In this document: positions 16,567-25,047 of the stretch, in pieces
Position numbering within the stretch: position 1 is the first letter of the stretch
Layout of the letters: every line of letters begins with the position of its first letter
Assembly: GCA_017987115.1 (NCBI GenBank)
Contig: JAGNUG010000001.1
Span: 1 to 33,404, forward strand
DNA from: Flavobacteriales bacterium
GTDB taxonomy: Bacteria; Bacteroidota; Bacteroidia; Flavobacteriales_F; PHOS-HE28
DNA: 33,404 nucleotides
Direction: 5' to 3'
Program-made: the position numbers and the translations under genes
The notes under the pieces: model-generated
What the model saw: the letters and a program-made list of their open reading frames with translations, nothing else
The model's database searches: none
What the model was told of the DNA's origin: nothing

Positions 16567-16662
16567 AACGAGTTGGTCGCTGAGTGAACGCAACCCTGAT
16601 GGTTTTCGTATTTCGTTTTTAAAAGCACCACCGCTAAAGATACGAGAGAACAAGTGCTGGAA

Positions 16663-17664
16663 CTAGTTGAACTGGTGTTTGAGAACATTGATAGCCACCT
16701 TCCCTTGTGGAGAGAACCCGATCCCATTCCGACTCTCAAGCACGCCACCTTCGGCAAACCATTTCCAGATGAAACAGCCGGAGTACCAATGCTCATTACT
16801 GAATACACTGAAGAACGCTTCGAACGCCAGTGCCTGAGCGGTTTCATTCAGCACTGCATTCGGGTCTTCGGCCCACGGTTCCTTCGCACACGTAGACGTG
16901 TTCGTGTATCCCATTTCAGTGAAGAGAACAGGGCGGTCCATGCGAAGGCTCAACTCCTGTAACATTGTTACATGCGGTTCCCAACCAGTCCGCAATTCTG
17001 CCATTGTTGGGTCACCTTTCCGGCAGAGCGGGAAATAGCCATCCACTCCGATATGTGCCATCCGTTTCCATAATGGGAAACGCTCGACCTCATCCCAATT
17101 CGCCGCATAGGTCAATGGCCCATTGTATTCTTCTGAAATGCGATCGATCAACACCTGCCAATAGTTCGTGCGCTGGGTCACGAACCGTTCCATTTCCGTA
17201 CCAATGCAGAACAGGTCAACATCCAGTTCCGATGCCAACTTCGCGAAATAAAGTACGTATTCCGCATAGCTCTGTTCGAATGGTTCCCATCCGACAGTTG
17301 GATCCGGTTCGTACGTTCCAGTAAATTGACCATGGCCTAACCAGAGGTGTGGTTTCAACATCACTTTCAACCCACGTGTTTTGGCCATGGCGACCATAGC
17401 GCGTATTCCAATTGGACGCTCGCCCCACCATTGGTGACCATTTGGATCGAAGATGATGCGCCCCGTACTTTCAGGGCCATAGGCATACGGAATAAAACAG
17501 ACCCACTCCGCCCCAATGGCTTGGACCTGTGCTATGCATGTATCACCTACTTCGCGCGGCGGGGCACTGAAGCATACGCCTTGGATCTTTTGCGCATGCG
17601 TACTTTGGCTCACCGCAGAAATGCCGATCACAAGCACTATGAACCGTAAACGATCAGTCAGCAT
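16663..17664 (-). CDS. Exported glycoside hydrolase, GH113-like TIM barrel
   Basis: This protein has 333 residues, with a signal peptide (LRFIVLVIGISAVSQSTHAQ) and no C-terminal sorting domain, so it is predicted periplasmic. The rest fits a single TIM barrel of the GH113 (beta-mannanase-like) group. The likely acid/base is Glu157 in CIGTEMER and the likely nucleophile Glu250 in VLFTEMGYT. GLKVMLKPHLWL (98-109), TYAANWDEVERFPLW and IGVDGYFPL are further barrel strands typical of this group. The substrate is not determined by sequence; mannan or another beta-linked glycan is plausible. It is divergent from the FAD oxidoreductase gene with only 49 bases between the two start codons. Confidence 0.8.
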   Translation of the reverse strand: MLTDRLRFIVLVIGISAVSQSTHAQKIQGVCFSAPPREVGDTCIAQVQAIGAEWVCFIPYAYGPESTGRIIFDPNGHQWWGERPIGIRAMVAMAKTRGLKVMLKPHLWLGHGQFTGTYEPDPTVGWEPFEQSYAEYVLYFAKLASELDVDLFCIGTEMERFVTQRTNYWQVLIDRISEEYNGPLTYAANWDEVERFPLWKRMAHIGVDGYFPLCRKGDPTMAELRTGWEPHVTMLQELSLRMDRPVLFTEMGYTNTSTCAKEPWAEDPNAVLNETAQALAFEAFFSVFSNEHWYSGCFIWKWFAEGGVLESRNGIGFSPQGKVAINVLKHQFN

Positions 17665-17713
17665 CTTACTATTTCACGACCATTCTCTTTACAAAATTGA
17701 ACATCAGAACTGA

Positions 17714-19009
17714 ATGGAGCGCATCGTGATCATTGGTAACGGCATTTCGGGGATCACGGCAGCTCGCCATATCCGGAAGAGGAGCGACACAAAGATCACG
17801 GTGATCAGCGAGGAAAGCGAACATTTTTTTAGTCGCACTGCACTGATGTATGTGTTCATGGGGCATATGCGGTACAAGGATGTGAAACCCTACGAGGATG
17901 AGTTCTGGGCGAAGAACCGAATCGACCTGGAACATGACCGGGTTGACAGAATTGATGCTGACAATAAGCTCTTGGAATTGAAAAGTGGTGGCAAGATCGA
18001 GTACGATAAAGTGATCATTGCGACGGGTAGTGTGAGCAATACATTTGGTTGGCCGGGACAGGATCTGCCTGGTGTGCAAGGGCTATACAGTTTGCAGGAC
18101 CTTGAGTTGATGGAGGCGAATACGAAAGGCATTTCGCATGCGGTGATCGTGGGTGGTGGATTGATCGGTGTGGAAATGGCCGAGATGCTTTTGTCTCGAA
18201 ACATCAATGTTACGTTCCTTGTTCGTGAAGAAACTTTCTGGGGTGGAGTGTTGCCAAAGCAAGAAGCGGAACTGATCTCCAGGCATATGCGCGAACACCA
18301 TGTTGATCTGCGATACGGCACGGAACTACAAGAGGTACTCGGAGGGCCGGACGGTCGGGTTCGTGGTATTCTTACAAAGGCTGGAGAATCGATGGACTGC
18401 CAGTTCGTTGGACTTACCGTTGGTGTAAGTCCGAATATTGCGTGGCTGAAGGATAGCCCTGGAATTGCTACAGACAAAGGAGTGCTGGTAAATGAATTTC
18501 TCGAAACCAATGTTCCGAACATCTATGCAATTGGCGATTGCGCGCAGTTCCAAGAGCACCCGGATAAGCAGCGAAGATCGATCGAACAGGTTTGGTATAC
18601 CGGTCGCATGATGGGAGAGACGATTGCCCGAACGATTACTGGAGAACGGACGCCTTATTCCCCTGGTCAGTGGTTCAACAGTGCAAAGTTCTTCGACATT
18701 GAATACCAGACCTATGGATGGGTGCGCAATGAACTTGGAGATGGAGAAGCCGAACATTATTGGGAACACCCCAATGGAAAGATCGCGATCCATCTTGTAT
18801 GGGATGCGGAAACGAGGACCTTCCACGGTGTGAACAGTTTCGGGTTCCGGTTACGACACGAAGTTTTTGATCGCTGGTTGAATGATCAAGTAACGGTGGA
18901 TCACGTGGTGGATCACTTGTATGAAGCGGCCTTCGATCCGGAATTCTACGAACAGTGCGCATCCACGATCAAGGGTTCTTTCAATCAAAACTCCACCGTT
19001 CCTGCATGA
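17714..19009 (+). CDS. NAD(P)H/FAD-dependent oxidoreductase (disulfide-reductase fold)
   Basis: This cytosolic flavoprotein has 431 residues. FAD binding is shown by IGNGISG (7-13) and the later NIYAIGDCAQF. The NAD(P)H domain carries VIVGGGLIGVEMAEML. The ATG fingerprint is IIATGSVSN. It resembles the rubredoxin or nitrite reductase NAD(P)H-dependent subfamily and lacks the redox CxxxxC of glutathione reductases. A C-terminal extension of about 110 residues (from GQWFNSAKF) is conserved in this subgroup. The stop codon overlaps the ATG of the next gene (ATGA), implying translational coupling with a membrane 4Fe-4S protein to which it may hand electrons. Confidence 0.88.
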   Translation: MERIVIIGNGISGITAARHIRKRSDTKITVISEESEHFFSRTALMYVFMGHMRYKDVKPYEDEFWAKNRIDLEHDRVDRIDADNKLLELKSGGKIEYDKVIIATGSVSNTFGWPGQDLPGVQGLYSLQDLELMEANTKGISHAVIVGGGLIGVEMAEMLLSRNINVTFLVREETFWGGVLPKQEAELISRHMREHHVDLRYGTELQEVLGGPDGRVRGILTKAGESMDCQFVGLTVGVSPNIAWLKDSPGIATDKGVLVNEFLETNVPNIYAIGDCAQFQEHPDKQRRSIEQVWYTGRMMGETIARTITGERTPYSPGQWFNSAKFFDIEYQTYGWVRNELGDGEAEHYWEHPNGKIAIHLVWDAETRTFHGVNSFGFRLRHEVFDRWLNDQVTVDHVVDHLYEAAFDPEFYEQCASTIKGSFNQNSTVPA

Positions 19010-20577
19010 ACCCGGTCGACCATAGCCTTTCGTTGTCGGATACACACAGTGGTCCTTTGGATAGTGTTCAAAAAGCGGCACTGACCCTTGCTTCCATTGG
19101 AGTTCTTGGGCTGATCGTCAGCATTCCCATGAACTCCATTCCCAACCCTGGAATTTGGTTGACCATGGCGCTAGCAGCGATAGTTACAGGCACCGTGATC
19201 TATGCACGACGCTCATATCTCACACGACCCGAAGGGATCCAGAACAATGGTGTTTGGCATCGCGGTATTTCAACAAGAGGTGTAGCGGGTTGGGTCATCG
19301 GGATCCTACTGACCGGGTTCTATGTGTTACTGTATTTCTATCCGGAGTACCTCGGTCTTGGCGCTGACGGAAAAATGAATTCAGGGATCATCGCATTGTT
19401 CGATCCATTAAGCCGAATTCTCAGTGGTAATTCGGCTTCGCAGTGGTTCGTGTATGGCACGATCTATACCGTTGCAATTCTCACGATGGGTTACAAGTTC
19501 ATCTTGAAATATAGGCACAACAAGTACCAGATCATTCGCACCATTTCGGTCATGTTCTTTCAATTGGGATTCGCATATCTGATCCCTGAACTGCTTGCAC
19601 GCCTGAGCCTACCTTACAACGACTTCAAGAACATGTGGCCATTGAATTATTCATTCTTTGATGAATGGAACTTGAAAGGCTTGATCGATGCTGGTGGTTT
19701 TGGTCTGTTCATGCTCCTGTTCGGTGTTGCCATGGTCTTCGTGATCTCACCTATACTCACTTACTTCTACGGAAAGCGTTGGTATTGCTCTTGGGTATGT
19801 GGTTGTGGTGGTCTTGCCGAAACCGCCGGCGATCCTTTCCGGCACCTCAGTGATAAAAGCACAACCGCGTGGAAGTTCGAGCGTTGGATCATTCATTCCG
19901 TTCTCGTTTTCTCCGTGATCATGACCGTTGCATTGGTGTACAGTTACCTCGGTGATGATGCGAATGGCTTCTGGGTAACGCGTGGTATGTTGCTCGGCAT
20001 TGTTGCACTGGTACCAGGGTTCGTTGCAACCGTCCTCATTGTTCGTCCGTCCATGATGAAAGAGATGAACAATACCGTGCGGATCTTTGCGCTTACCATT
20101 GTATTGTTGATCATCGGTTTTACGGCGCACGCTTACTTGACCGGTCGTGGAGATGTCTTCTTTGTAGAGAGCTATCCACTGCGCAAATGGTATGGGTTTG
20201 CGATAGGCGCCGTGTTCAGTGGCGTGATCGGTGTGGGTTTTTACCCATTGATGGGAAGCCGCGTGTGGTGCCGTTTTGGTTGCCCTATGGCCGCAATACT
20301 CGGATTACAACAACGTTTCTTCTCGCGTTTCCGGATCACTACGAATGGCGGTCAATGCATAAGTTGTGGCAATTGCAGCACGCATTGTGAAATGGGGATC
20401 GATGTACGCAGCTATGCACAACGGGGCGAAAATATCGTTCGTTCCAGCTGCGTAGGGTGTGGTATATGTGCAGCAGTTTGTCCGCGTGGTGTATTGAAGC
20501 TGGAGAACGGCAAGGTTCAAGGACGAGTGAGCAGTGACCCGATCACGGTGGGTAGAACAGGAGCTACATTGAAGTGA
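19006..20577 (+). CDS. Polytopic membrane 4Fe-4S protein (NapH/NosR/CcoG-like)
   Basis: This membrane electron-transfer protein has 523 residues with about eight hydrophobic helices. Two CxxxC-type motifs lie at membrane boundaries: WYCSWVCGCGG and VWCRFGCPM, as in NapH and NosR. Near the C terminus are two ferredoxin-like clusters: CISCGNCSTHCEMG, with Glu replacing the usual Pro after the fourth Cys, and CVGCGICAAVCPRG. The start at 19006 overlaps the flavoprotein stop by four bases, although the frame is open from 18955. Together the pair resembles an NAD(P)H-to-membrane electron conduit. The final acceptor is unknown, and no nitrate, nitrous oxide or cytochrome oxidase genes are next to it. 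Confidence 0.85.
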   Translation: MNPVDHSLSLSDTHSGPLDSVQKAALTLASIGVLGLIVSIPMNSIPNPGIWLTMALAAIVTGTVIYARRSYLTRPEGIQNNGVWHRGISTRGVAGWVIGILLTGFYVLLYFYPEYLGLGADGKMNSGIIALFDPLSRILSGNSASQWFVYGTIYTVAILTMGYKFILKYRHNKYQIIRTISVMFFQLGFAYLIPELLARLSLPYNDFKNMWPLNYSFFDEWNLKGLIDAGGFGLFMLLFGVAMVFVISPILTYFYGKRWYCSWVCGCGGLAETAGDPFRHLSDKSTTAWKFERWIIHSVLVFSVIMTVALVYSYLGDDANGFWVTRGMLLGIVALVPGFVATVLIVRPSMMKEMNNTVRIFALTIVLLIIGFTAHAYLTGRGDVFFVESYPLRKWYGFAIGAVFSGVIGVGFYPLMGSRVWCRFGCPMAAILGLQQRFFSRFRITTNGGQCISCGNCSTHCEMGIDVRSYAQRGENIVRSSCVGCGICAAVCPRGVLKLENGKVQGRVSSDPITVGRTGATLK

Positions 20578-20672
20578 GGTAGAACCCGCAGAACCTTATC
20601 GTCAGTAACCACAACAACATCGACAAACACTTCGTGCTGCATGGCATGATCACCGCCGCTGCCTCATTCACT

Positions 20673-21368
20673 ATGACTTCCCACCCTATCATCGATGTGA
20701 TCATTCCCGCCTTCAATGAGGAGGAAGCAGTAGCACTTGTGATCGGCGATATTCCGAAGGATCTGGTGCGACATATCGTGGTGGTCAACAACGCGAGCAG
20801 TGATCGGACAAGTGAAGAAGCGCACAAAGCCGGGGCTATCGTTGTTGATCAACCCCATCGCGGTTACGGCAACGCTTGTTTGAAAGGGATCGAAAAAGTA
20901 GCTACACATCGACCACCTCCGGATATCGTGGTCTTCATCGATGCTGATCACAGCGATCGCCCCCAACAGATGACGGATGTTGTAGCACCGATCGTGCGGA
21001 ACGAGGCCGACTTCGTGATCGGGTCACGCGCCCTTGGAGATCGTGACGAAGGCAGCATGATGCCCCAACAGATCTTCGGGAATTGGCTCGCAACGCGTTT
21101 GCTCAGATCATTCTATGGCGTACGTTACACCGATCTGGGCCCCTTCCGTGCCATACGCTGGCAATCACTCCGTAATATGCACATGCAGGATCGTACATTT
21201 GGCTGGACCGTAGAAATGCAACTGAAAGCCGCCAAACAGAACCTTCGCATCACCGAAGTGCCGGTTGATTACCGCAAGCGCATCGGTTTCTCCAAGATCA
21301 GTGGCACGGTGAAGGGTTCCGTACTAGCAGGTTACAAGATCATTGCAACCATTTTCAAATACCGCTAA
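20673..21368 (+). CDS. GT2 glycosyltransferase, polyprenyl-phosphate sugar synthase type
   Basis: This cytosolic GT-A fold enzyme has 231 residues. VIIPAFNEEE (about 9-18), VVNNASSDRT and the metal-binding FIDADHSDRP are characteristic of the dolichyl/polyprenyl-phosphate glucose or mannose synthase group. GFSKISGTVKGSVLAGYKI at the end is also typical. It lacks the C-terminal membrane helices of the ArnC/GtrB type. The frame is open from 20634, but ATG 20673 (MTSHPIIDVIIPAFNEE) places the first strand at the usual distance. Its stop overlaps the next ATG by one base (TAATG). The likely product is a lipid-linked sugar used by the downstream GT-C protein. Confidence 0.88.
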   Translation: MTSHPIIDVIIPAFNEEEAVALVIGDIPKDLVRHIVVVNNASSDRTSEEAHKAGAIVVDQPHRGYGNACLKGIEKVATHRPPPDIVVFIDADHSDRPQQMTDVVAPIVRNEADFVIGSRALGDRDEGSMMPQQIFGNWLATRLLRSFYGVRYTDLGPFRAIRWQSLRNMHMQDRTFGWTVEMQLKAAKQNLRITEVPVDYRKRIGFSKISGTVKGSVLAGYKIIATIFKYR

Positions 21369-22837
21369 TGGCAGTTGCGATCCTTGTGGTATATGCCCTG
21401 TTATTGAGTTTCATCGTGTTGTTCAGTTTCGTGCAACTTCGACTTGCATTCGCCTATTTGAATAAGGAGAAGTACACCCGGATGATGCCACCGCCCAGCT
21501 TCGGTCCGCTTCCCGTAATTACCATCCAATTGCCCCTGTATAATGAACGCCATGTCGTGGAACGATTGATCGATCAGGTTGCAAAAATGGATTGGCCTCA
21601 TGACCGTCTTGAAATACAAGTGATCGATGACAGTACCGATGAAACCATTGATCTCGCAGCTGCTCGAATTGCCCATTGGCAGGCACAAGGCATTGATATG
21701 ATCCACGTCCGCCGGGCCGACCGGGAAGGATACAAAGCAGGCGCATTGGCATACGGTCTAAAGATCGCAAAGGGTGAATACATCGCCGTATTCGATGCTG
21801 ACTTCATGCCACCTACGGACTTGTTGCAAGTGATCACCCCGTGGTTCAATGATCCAAAGATCGGCATGGTACAAACGCGTTGGGCCCATCTGAATCGCTC
21901 GAGCAATTTGCTTACAGAGCTACAGGCGTTCGGTCTCGACGCCCACTTTTCCGTTGAACAAGTTGGTCGCAACGGCCTACGACATTTCATGAATTTCAAT
22001 GGCACCGCAGGTGTTTGGCGAAAGTCGTGCATCATCGATGCCGGTGGTTGGCAAGCCGATACGTTGACCGAAGATCTTGATCTCAGTTACCGCGCTCAAC
22101 TTAAGGGTTGGCAATTCCACTACATGGAAGATGTTGCATCACCCGCCGAACTACCAGCCGCGATGAATGCCCTGAAGACCCAGCAATATCGTTGGAACAA
22201 AGGCGCTGCGGAATGTGTTGTGAAGAATCTACCCCGCGTGTTGCGCAGCAGCTCGGTGCCTTTCGGAACAAAGCTGCATGCTGTCTTTCACCTGATGAAC
22301 AGTACCGTCTTCGTAAGCATACTTGGAACAGCATTGCTAAGTATTCCCCTACTCTTGCTGAAGCAAACGCATCCCGAATTCCGGATCCTGTTCGATATCG
22401 CCATTGTGTTCACATTCGCTTTGCTGGCGCTGGTCTTCTTTTATTGGATCGCCCATCGCCAACGAATGAGCGGCTGGCGTGGAGCTTTCCGTTTCATGTG
22501 GACATTCCCTGTTTTTCTTTCCGTGAGCATGGGACTTTCGCTTCATAATGCGGTTGCCGTTATTGAAGGGTATTGTGGCCGACGTACACCGTTCCTGCGT
22601 ACTCCTAAACTCGGATCATCCGGTGGCGATAAAGCGATCAAGCGCGACGCCTATTGGAAGAGTGCAGTATCGCCCATGACGTTTTTGGAAGCAGGTATTG
22701 CCGGGTATGCGGTGTGGGGCATCGTCATCGGTTTCCGTGTTGGCGACCTTGGGCTCCTCCCTTACCATACCATGCTCGCAGTTGGCTTCGGCCTGGTCAG
22801 TTATTACAGCTTCGTCCATTCGTTGCGTACCGCGTAA
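21368..22837 (+). CDS. Membrane-bound GT2 glycosyltransferase, cellulose-synthase-like
   Basis: This protein has 489 residues. An N-terminal membrane helix (about 3-28) is followed by a GT-A domain with Asp88 (DDSTDE), DAD (143-145), TEDLDLSYR (234-242) and QQYRW (272-276). The last is the QxxRW signature of processive or ceramide-glucosyltransferase-like enzymes. Four to five C-terminal helices follow. There is no PilZ domain. The sequence is closest in pattern to the CESA-like A2 group widespread in Bacteroidota, whose products are mostly uncharacterised. It is coupled to its neighbours by one-base stop/start overlaps on both sides, so the three genes form one cassette. Confidence 0.88.
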   Translation: MAVAILVVYALLLSFIVLFSFVQLRLAFAYLNKEKYTRMMPPPSFGPLPVITIQLPLYNERHVVERLIDQVAKMDWPHDRLEIQVIDDSTDETIDLAAARIAHWQAQGIDMIHVRRADREGYKAGALAYGLKIAKGEYIAVFDADFMPPTDLLQVITPWFNDPKIGMVQTRWAHLNRSSNLLTELQAFGLDAHFSVEQVGRNGLRHFMNFNGTAGVWRKSCIIDAGGWQADTLTEDLDLSYRAQLKGWQFHYMEDVASPAELPAAMNALKTQQYRWNKGAAECVVKNLPRVLRSSSVPFGTKLHAVFHLMNSTVFVSILGTALLSIPLLLLKQTHPEFRILFDIAIVFTFALLALVFFYWIAHRQRMSGWRGAFRFMWTFPVFLSVSMGLSLHNAVAVIEGYCGRRTPFLRTPKLGSSGGDKAIKRDAYWKSAVSPMTFLEAGIAGYAVWGIVIGFRVGDLGLLPYHTMLAVGFGLVSYYSFVHSLRTA

Positions 22838-24144
22838 TGCTCAACAGTAAACGCTTCTTTGTTGCGGCGCTTATCACGTTGTTCTCTGCTGTTGTCTTTT
22901 TGGCTTACGGCCCTTCACGTTCCGACTCCAACGCCTTATTGATCGGCTTCACTGTAGCGTTCGTAGCATACATCCTCGTCGCGCGCAAGCCGTTCTTTTC
23001 ATGGTATCAATTGCTTGTCATAGCTATAGGACTGCGCGTGGTACTGCTCTTCGCACCTATCACCTGGACAGATGACCATTACCGTTATATCTGGGATGGG
23101 CTCTGTTCCACTCACGGTATATCACCATTGGCATTTACGCCTGAAGAACTTGTAACAACACAACCGGAGATCTTCACACCGGAACACTTCGAAGAACTCA
23201 ACTCTCCCGAATTCTACTCCGTTTATCCACCTGTATCACAACTTGTTTTCGCCGCTGCGACAAAGATCGGCGGTGGAGATATCCGGCGATCCAGTCAGGT
23301 ACTTCGATTGATCATCATCGCGTTCGATCTCCTTACATTACTTGCATTGGGAGCACTACTGAGATCACACTTGAACCGCATCCACCTGGTCGCTCTCTAT
23401 GCATTCAACCCATTGGTACTGACGGAATTTTCCGTGAACCTTCATACAGAATCCCTAATGATCGCGCCCTGTCTTGGTGCGATCCATTTCTTCAAGGAAC
23501 AGCGCTATGACCTCTCCGCAACACTACTCGCAATAGCAGTTTCAACGAAGCTTTGGCCGTTCCTCTTTCTTGCCTGGATACCATCCGTTCCGGGAATTGG
23601 ACGAAGTGCGCGATTCATCGCGATCACGCTTCTTGTTTTTATCATATCATGGATCCCGATCTACACGACAAACCTCCTTCAACATTTTTCGAGCAGCCTG
23701 AAACTCTACGTTAGTTATCTCGAATTCAATGGGCCTTTTTTCGAATTGATCCGATCCACACTTGGTGACCATCTTGTAAAAGGAACGGGCCTTCTCTCCA
23801 TCCTAACATTGTTGGCATTAGGACTCTACGCGGTTCATCTCTTTAGATCAAAACGTACCAATTGGCCGAATGCCATGCTTTGGCTTCTCGCCATTTACCT
23901 CTTCGGCGCGCAAGCCGTGCACCCGTGGTACATTCTGCCGCTTATTGCTTTCGCAGTCCTCACTGAGTGGCGGTGGCCGATCCTATGGTCGCTGCTTATC
24001 GTGCCTACATACCTCACATACTCCCAAGACCCATTCACACAGCCGTATTGGTGGTTGATAATTGAGTACAGCCTCCTTGCGATCTTCATCGCTTGGGAAA
24101 TTGTTGATCGACCCCGGATCAATGCATCGCACTCTCCTGTTTAA
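22837..24144 (+). CDS. GT-C fold polyprenyl-phosphate-sugar-dependent glycosyltransferase
   Basis: This integral membrane protein has 435 residues and about 11-12 hydrophobic segments. The first outward loop contains WTDDHYRYIWDG (about 77-88), with the Asp79/Asp80 pair expected of GT-C enzymes. FNPLVLTEFSVNLHTESLMIAP and AVHPWYILPLIAF are further patterns of the mannosyltransferase/DUF2029-like group. The start ATG at 22837 overlaps the upstream stop codon (TAATG). The frame open upstream to 22654 is inside the previous gene and is not used. GT-C proteins take lipid-linked sugars on the outer side of the membrane, which fits the first gene of this cassette as the donor maker. Confidence 0.83.
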   Translation: MLNSKRFFVAALITLFSAVVFLAYGPSRSDSNALLIGFTVAFVAYILVARKPFFSWYQLLVIAIGLRVVLLFAPITWTDDHYRYIWDGLCSTHGISPLAFTPEELVTTQPEIFTPEHFEELNSPEFYSVYPPVSQLVFAAATKIGGGDIRRSSQVLRLIIIAFDLLTLLALGALLRSHLNRIHLVALYAFNPLVLTEFSVNLHTESLMIAPCLGAIHFFKEQRYDLSATLLAIAVSTKLWPFLFLAWIPSVPGIGRSARFIAITLLVFIISWIPIYTTNLLQHFSSSLKLYVSYLEFNGPFFELIRSTLGDHLVKGTGLLSILTLLALGLYAVHLFRSKRTNWPNAMLWLLAIYLFGAQAVHPWYILPLIAFAVLTEWRWPILWSLLIVPTYLTYSQDPFTQPYWWLIIEYSLLAIFIAWEIVDRPRINASHSPV

Positions 24145-24272
24145 CTGATCAATAGACCCTTGGATCGCGCATCCGTTCGGTGATGGAACTCACGATCCGA
24201 GATTTACGTTCATGGTAGCTTTGGCTTGGCAATAATGGAGCACTTTATTGCTGCAACCCATTACTATACAAA

Positions 24273-24503
24273 ATGAAAAACCCATTGAACGACTGGAAAT
24301 TCCTTTTAGCAGCATGTGCCTTCTTGGGCTTCGCGCCGTTCTTTCCAGAACCACACCTATGGGGAAAATTAAAGTGGGTCGCCGGTGGTGCAGTTGGTAT
24401 GAAACCATTGGACTGGCTGGACCTTTTGTGGCATGGTGCCCCATTCATCCTGTTTGCTCGAGTTGGCATATTGCACTTGCGTGATAAACGTGTAAGGAAT
24501 TGA
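24273..24503 (+). CDS. Small conserved-looking membrane protein
   Basis: This protein has 76 residues and two hydrophobic stretches: FLLAACAFLGFAPFF (10-24) and WLDLLWHGAPFILFARVGIL (48-67). Between them is the motif PEPHLWGKLKWVAGGAVGMKPLDW, whose Pro, Trp and Gly pattern looks like constrained, selected sequence. I recall similar short proteins in Bacteroidota next to sulfur- or metal-related genes, but no function is established. It is 37 bases before the rhodanese gene on the same strand and probably in the same operon. Confidence 0.7.
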   Translation: MKNPLNDWKFLLAACAFLGFAPFFPEPHLWGKLKWVAGGAVGMKPLDWLDLLWHGAPFILFARVGILHLRDKRVRN

Positions 24504-24539
24504 TGCGAACTTGCGACGCTATACCGTTGAACGTTCTGA

Positions 24540-25031
24540 ATGAAAGCACTTTTCCATTCCGCACTAGTCTTTTTGTGCACATGCACCGCAGTATCAGCGC
24601 AGACCGTTGGCGATACTGCCTTCGCTGAAGAACTGAATAGCATACTGGATCGCGATGTACCCGTTGTGGATGTTGCGCATGTTGTCTCTCCGACGGTTTT
24701 TCTTGATGCTCGTGAACCAGAAGAGTACAACGTGAGCCATATCCGTGGTGCACGTTTCATTGGCTACAAGGAACTTGACCTTGGCATGATCAAAGACCTT
24801 TCCAAGGATACAATGATCGTTGTGTATTGCTCCGTTGGTTACCGCAGTCAGCAGGTTACGGAGAGACTGATCGAAGCTGGATATACGAACGTCCACAATC
24901 TTTACGGAGGCATTTTCGAATGGGTGAATAGCGGAAACACTGTTGTCGACCAGAAAGGAAGGACCGATCGCGTACACACCTACGACCGGAATTGGTCGAA
25001 GTGGTTACGAAAAGGAGAAGCCGTGTATTGA
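24540..25031 (+). CDS. Exported rhodanese-like sulfurtransferase domain protein
   Basis: This single-domain rhodanese has 163 residues and a signal peptide (MKALFHSALVFLCTCTAVSA), so it is predicted periplasmic. The active-site loop is Cys97-Ser-Val-Gly-Tyr-Arg-Ser, and FLDAREPEEYNVSHIRGA (54-71) carries the conserved Asp and Arg of the family. The catalytic Cys is present, so sulfurtransfer is possible. It is placed between a small membrane protein gene and a beta-barrel-like protein gene (16 bases downstream). The natural substrate is unknown. Confidence 0.88.
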   Translation: MKALFHSALVFLCTCTAVSAQTVGDTAFAEELNSILDRDVPVVDVAHVVSPTVFLDAREPEEYNVSHIRGARFIGYKELDLGMIKDLSKDTMIVVYCSVGYRSQQVTERLIEAGYTNVHNLYGGIFEWVNSGNTVVDQKGRTDRVHTYDRNWSKWLRKGEAVY

Positions 25032-25047
25032 ACAAAATAATTGAACG

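Noticed and set aside
17890-18522. 210-codon minus-strand frame opposite the FAD oxidoreductase
   Set aside because: The sense frame has clear FAD and NAD(P)H motifs; the antisense product is Ser/Arg-rich without domains.
22654-22836. 61-codon upstream extension of the GT-C protein
   Set aside because: It lies entirely inside the preceding GT2 gene, and the TAATG overlap at 22835-22839 gives a normal start with a first membrane helix.
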